DNA of 7,383 bases, taken from contig CAUABY010000102.1 of the NCBI GenBank assembly GCA_958427375.1, forward strand, positions 1-7,383, in the 5' to 3' direction. Each line of letters opens with the position of its first letter. The stretch's first letter is position 1. The notes below the pieces were generated by a model. That model had not been told where the DNA came from and searched no databases. It saw nothing but the letters and a program-made list of their open reading frames with translations. Positions 6,251 through 7,383 of the stretch are shown one piece after another. A program made the translations under genes and the position numbers. The stretch comes from an uncultured Eubacteriales bacterium (GTDB lineage: Bacteria; Bacillota; Clostridia; Oscillospirales; Oscillospiraceae).

Positions 6251-6314
6251 AAAACAATACCGTCGGTCGATCTGCCGCTGCCAGCGGTGGCAGATGATTG
6301 AGCGGTATTGTTTT
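6251..6314 (+). terminator. Long two-tier hairpin (hairpin 3), likely terminator of tepA
   Basis: AAAACAATACCG (6251-6262) and CGGTATTGTTTT (6303-6314) form a perfect 12-bp outer stem ending in TTTT. Inside, after a symmetrical 7 x 7 internal loop, ATCTGCC (6270-6276) pairs with GGCAGAT (6289-6295). The T-run at the outer end fits a terminator that could work both ways, but the stem is longer and more open than usual, so a structured RNA or a small mobile palindrome is also possible. Confidence 0.55.
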
Positions 6315-6330
6315 GACGGGTATATTGCCC

Positions 6331-6359
6331 TTGTGCTTTACATAAAAATGTGGTAATAT
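6331..6359 (+). promoter_or_regulatory. Probable uppP promoter
   Basis: TTGTGC (6331-6336), a 17-base spacer and TAATAT (6354-6359) with TGG before it (extended -10). The hexamers are weaker than those of the two promoters upstream. An overlapping TATAAA (6357-6362) is a second candidate -10 but lacks a -35 at good spacing. The choice is supported by position, 33 bases before the ATG. Confidence 0.5.
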
Positions 6360-6376
6360 AAACTTTATGATTACCA
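6351..6376 (+). promoter_or_regulatory. 26-base dyad over the uppP -10 region, possible operator
   Basis: TGGTAAT (6351-6357) and ATTACCA (6370-6376) are perfect inverted arms. The centre continues the symmetry as ATAAA-C-TTTAT with one extra G at 6369. The dyad covers the predicted -10 and start of transcription, the classic place for a repressor site. As RNA it would lie at the very 5' end of the transcript. Confidence 0.45.
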
Positions 6377-6391
6377 TGGGGGTTTGTGGCA

Positions 6392-7225
6392 ATGTCCATC
6401 TGGAACGCAATAATCTTAGGCCTCGTGCAGGGAATAACGGAGTTTCTGCCCGTCTCAAGCTCAGGCCATCTTTCAATATTGAACAACCTCTTTGACCTCA
6501 CCTCAACAAGTGACGGGCATCTGCTCTTTGACGTGCTCATGCACTTGGGCACACTTGCGGCGGTGTGCGTGGTGTATTGGCAGGACCTGGTGCAGATGGT
6601 TCAGGAGTTGCTCGGCGTTATGAATTTAGGCCCGCTCACCGGACAGCGCCGGGCACATTATCCCGCCGCACGCCTTTTTATAATGATAGTCACCGCGACA
6701 TTGCCGCTGCTTCTCATACTCCCAATACATAATCAAATCGAGACACTTTATAACCACAATATTTTCATCGGCGCGGCGCTTGTGCTGACAGGCTGCATGC
6801 TCTATGTCGCGGACAGGATGAAGCAGGGCATGAAAACCGAGAAGAACATGACCATGCTCGACGCGCTCATAATCGGCCTTTGTCAGGCTGTCGCCACAAT
6901 TCCGGGGCTCTCCCGCTCGGCAACAACCATCACCGCGGGTATGGCGACGGGGCTTGACAGAAGCTTTGCCGTCAAGTTCTCCTTTTTGCTCTCCATCCCC
7001 GCCGTGCTCGGCGCGAACATCCTCACCCTTGTTGACGCTGTGAAAGAGGGCGTGGTTTTCGCCAATGTTCCGGCCTATCTCTTGGGCATGCTCGCGGCAA
7101 TGCTCTCCGGCATCGCGGCCATCAGCCTTTTGAAGTATATCGTCTCAAAGGCAAAATTCGGCGGCTTCGCCTACTACTGCTGGGTAATGGGCGTTCTATC
7201 TATAATACTAACGATGATTTTCTAA
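6392..7225 (+). CDS. uppP: Undecaprenyl-diphosphate phosphatase (BacA/UppP)
   Basis: A 277-residue integral membrane enzyme that removes a phosphate from undecaprenyl diphosphate, recycling the lipid carrier for peptidoglycan and other envelope polymers; extra copies give bacitracin resistance. The first catalytic motif is LGLVQGITEFLPVSSSGHL (residues 9-27), with E17, S22-S24 and H26. The second is PGLSRSATT (171-179) with R175; the family usually has SRSG, and the G is A here, a tolerated-looking change. About seven or eight hydrophobic segments are visible, including regions near 39-60, 85-105, 112-130, 150-165, 190-212, 225-250 and the C-terminal 255-277. ATG 6392 is chosen because GGGGG (6378-6382) lies nine bases upstream; GTG 6386 is too close. 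It appears to be a single-gene unit with its own promoter and a possible operator. Confidence 0.96.
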   Translation: MSIWNAIILGLVQGITEFLPVSSSGHLSILNNLFDLTSTSDGHLLFDVLMHLGTLAAVCVVYWQDLVQMVQELLGVMNLGPLTGQRRAHYPAARLFIMIVTATLPLLLILPIHNQIETLYNHNIFIGAALVLTGCMLYVADRMKQGMKTEKNMTMLDALIIGLCQAVATIPGLSRSATTITAGMATGLDRSFAVKFSFLLSIPAVLGANILTLVDAVKEGVVFANVPAYLLGMLAAMLSGIAAISLLKYIVSKAKFGGFAYYCWVMGVLSIILTMIF

Positions 7226-7229
7226 TACA

Positions 7230-7285
7230 GAAATCTGCTTAAAACATTGAAAATGTTTAATAGCCGTCGCAGCGGCGTAGATTTC
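7230..7285 (+). other. Possible three-way-junction RNA structure after uppP
   Basis: GAAATCT (7230-7236) can pair with AGATTTC (7279-7285), enclosing two local hairpins: AAACATT/AATGTTT (7242-7248 with 7252-7258) and GCCG/CGGC (7263-7266 with 7273-7276). Together they make a three-way junction five bases after the uppP stop. I do not recognise a known riboswitch core. The stems are short and partly AT-rich, so this is only suggestive. Confidence 0.35.
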
Positions 7286-7297
7286 GTATAAGACGCC

Positions 7298-7342
7298 TTT
7301 TGACAGTCTCAACCGAGCGAAGCTCGGCTCAGCTTGTCAAAA
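7298..7342 (+). promoter_or_regulatory. Hairpin competing with the following terminator
   Basis: TTTTGACA (7298-7305) pairs with TGTCAAAA (7335-7342), and CCGAGC (7313-7318) with GCTCGG (7322-7327) around a GAA loop, separated by a 7 x 7 internal loop. Bases 7336-7342 are also needed for the next stem, so the two structures exclude each other. Confidence 0.5.
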
Positions 7343-7366
7343 AAGTCTGAAATAGACTTTTTTGAC
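7336..7366 (+). terminator. Terminator-like hairpin, probably bidirectional
   Basis: GTCAAAAAAGTCT (7336-7348) and AGACTTTTTTGAC (7354-7366) form a perfect 13-bp stem with a 5-base loop. Six As on one side and six Ts on the other give a terminator shape in both directions, although the stem has little GC and the T-run is inside the stem rather than after it. The rest of the window (7367-7383) shows nothing. Confidence 0.6.
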
Positions 7367-7383
7367 CGCTTCATCCGCCGAGC

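Noticed and set aside
7201..7206. TATAAT near the end of uppP
   Set aside because: It is inside the coding sequence, and the bases at -35 spacing (TGCTGG) are poor. I would not call a promoter.
7300..7305. TTGACA, a perfect -35 hexamer
   Set aside because: No -10-like sequence lies 16-18 bases downstream, nor for its mirror copy (7335-7340) on the - strand; it is better explained as a hairpin arm.
1..7383. CRISPR array, tRNA, rRNA, transposase, phage or toxin-antitoxin genes
   Set aside because: Looked for and not found: no regularly spaced repeats, cloverleaf, terminal repeats with a transposase, or small paired genes. The pseudogene zone is explained by deletions without an insertion sequence.

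Overview
This window looks like chromosomal DNA of a gut-type Clostridia bacterium (Oscillospiraceae-like Firmicute). The basis is a G+C-rich, codon-biased sequence with strong GGAGG-type ribosome binding sites, extended -10 sigma-A promoters, a TepA-type ClpP relative, a PPC/DUF296 gene and a prfA-tsaC order. The lineage is inferred from protein flavour, not from a database search. All recognisable genes are on the + strand.

Positions 1-1083 are a decay zone. They hold the start of an MFS permease interrupted by a stop codon and cut off after about 65 residues. Next comes the N-terminal half of a LolD/MacB-type ABC ATPase, cut before its signature motif and joined directly to the C-terminal end of a Sir2-family (SirTM-like) protein that carries its own frameshift and lost a zinc-ligand-type cysteine. 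A hairpin terminator closes the zone.

Positions 1154-1710 form a single-gene unit: a very good promoter, a 140-residue PPC-domain protein and a terminator.

Positions 1761-5532 look like one housekeeping operon from a strong extended -10 promoter. It contains prfA (release factor 1), a TsaC-CoaE fusion (tRNA t6A precursor synthesis plus the last step of CoA synthesis), and an M18 aminopeptidase that overlaps the fusion by ATGA. The operon ends at a textbook intrinsic terminator. The right arm of that terminator is the Shine-Dalgarno sequence of the next gene, tepA, and its T-tract runs into the tepA start codon. This fused terminator/RBS is the most interesting regulatory feature in the window.

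Positions 5531-7225 hold tepA (ClpP-like serine peptidase), a 220-base intergenic stretch with three hairpins in a row, then uppP (undecaprenyl-diphosphate phosphatase). The uppP promoter overlaps a 26-base dyad that may be an operator. From 7226 to the end there is no gene, but the stretch is rich in structure: a possible three-way junction, then two hairpins that compete for the same bases, the second being a terminator-like stem. It resembles a conditional leader or an intergenic repeat.

No CRISPR array, tRNA, rRNA, transposase or new multi-gene system is visible.
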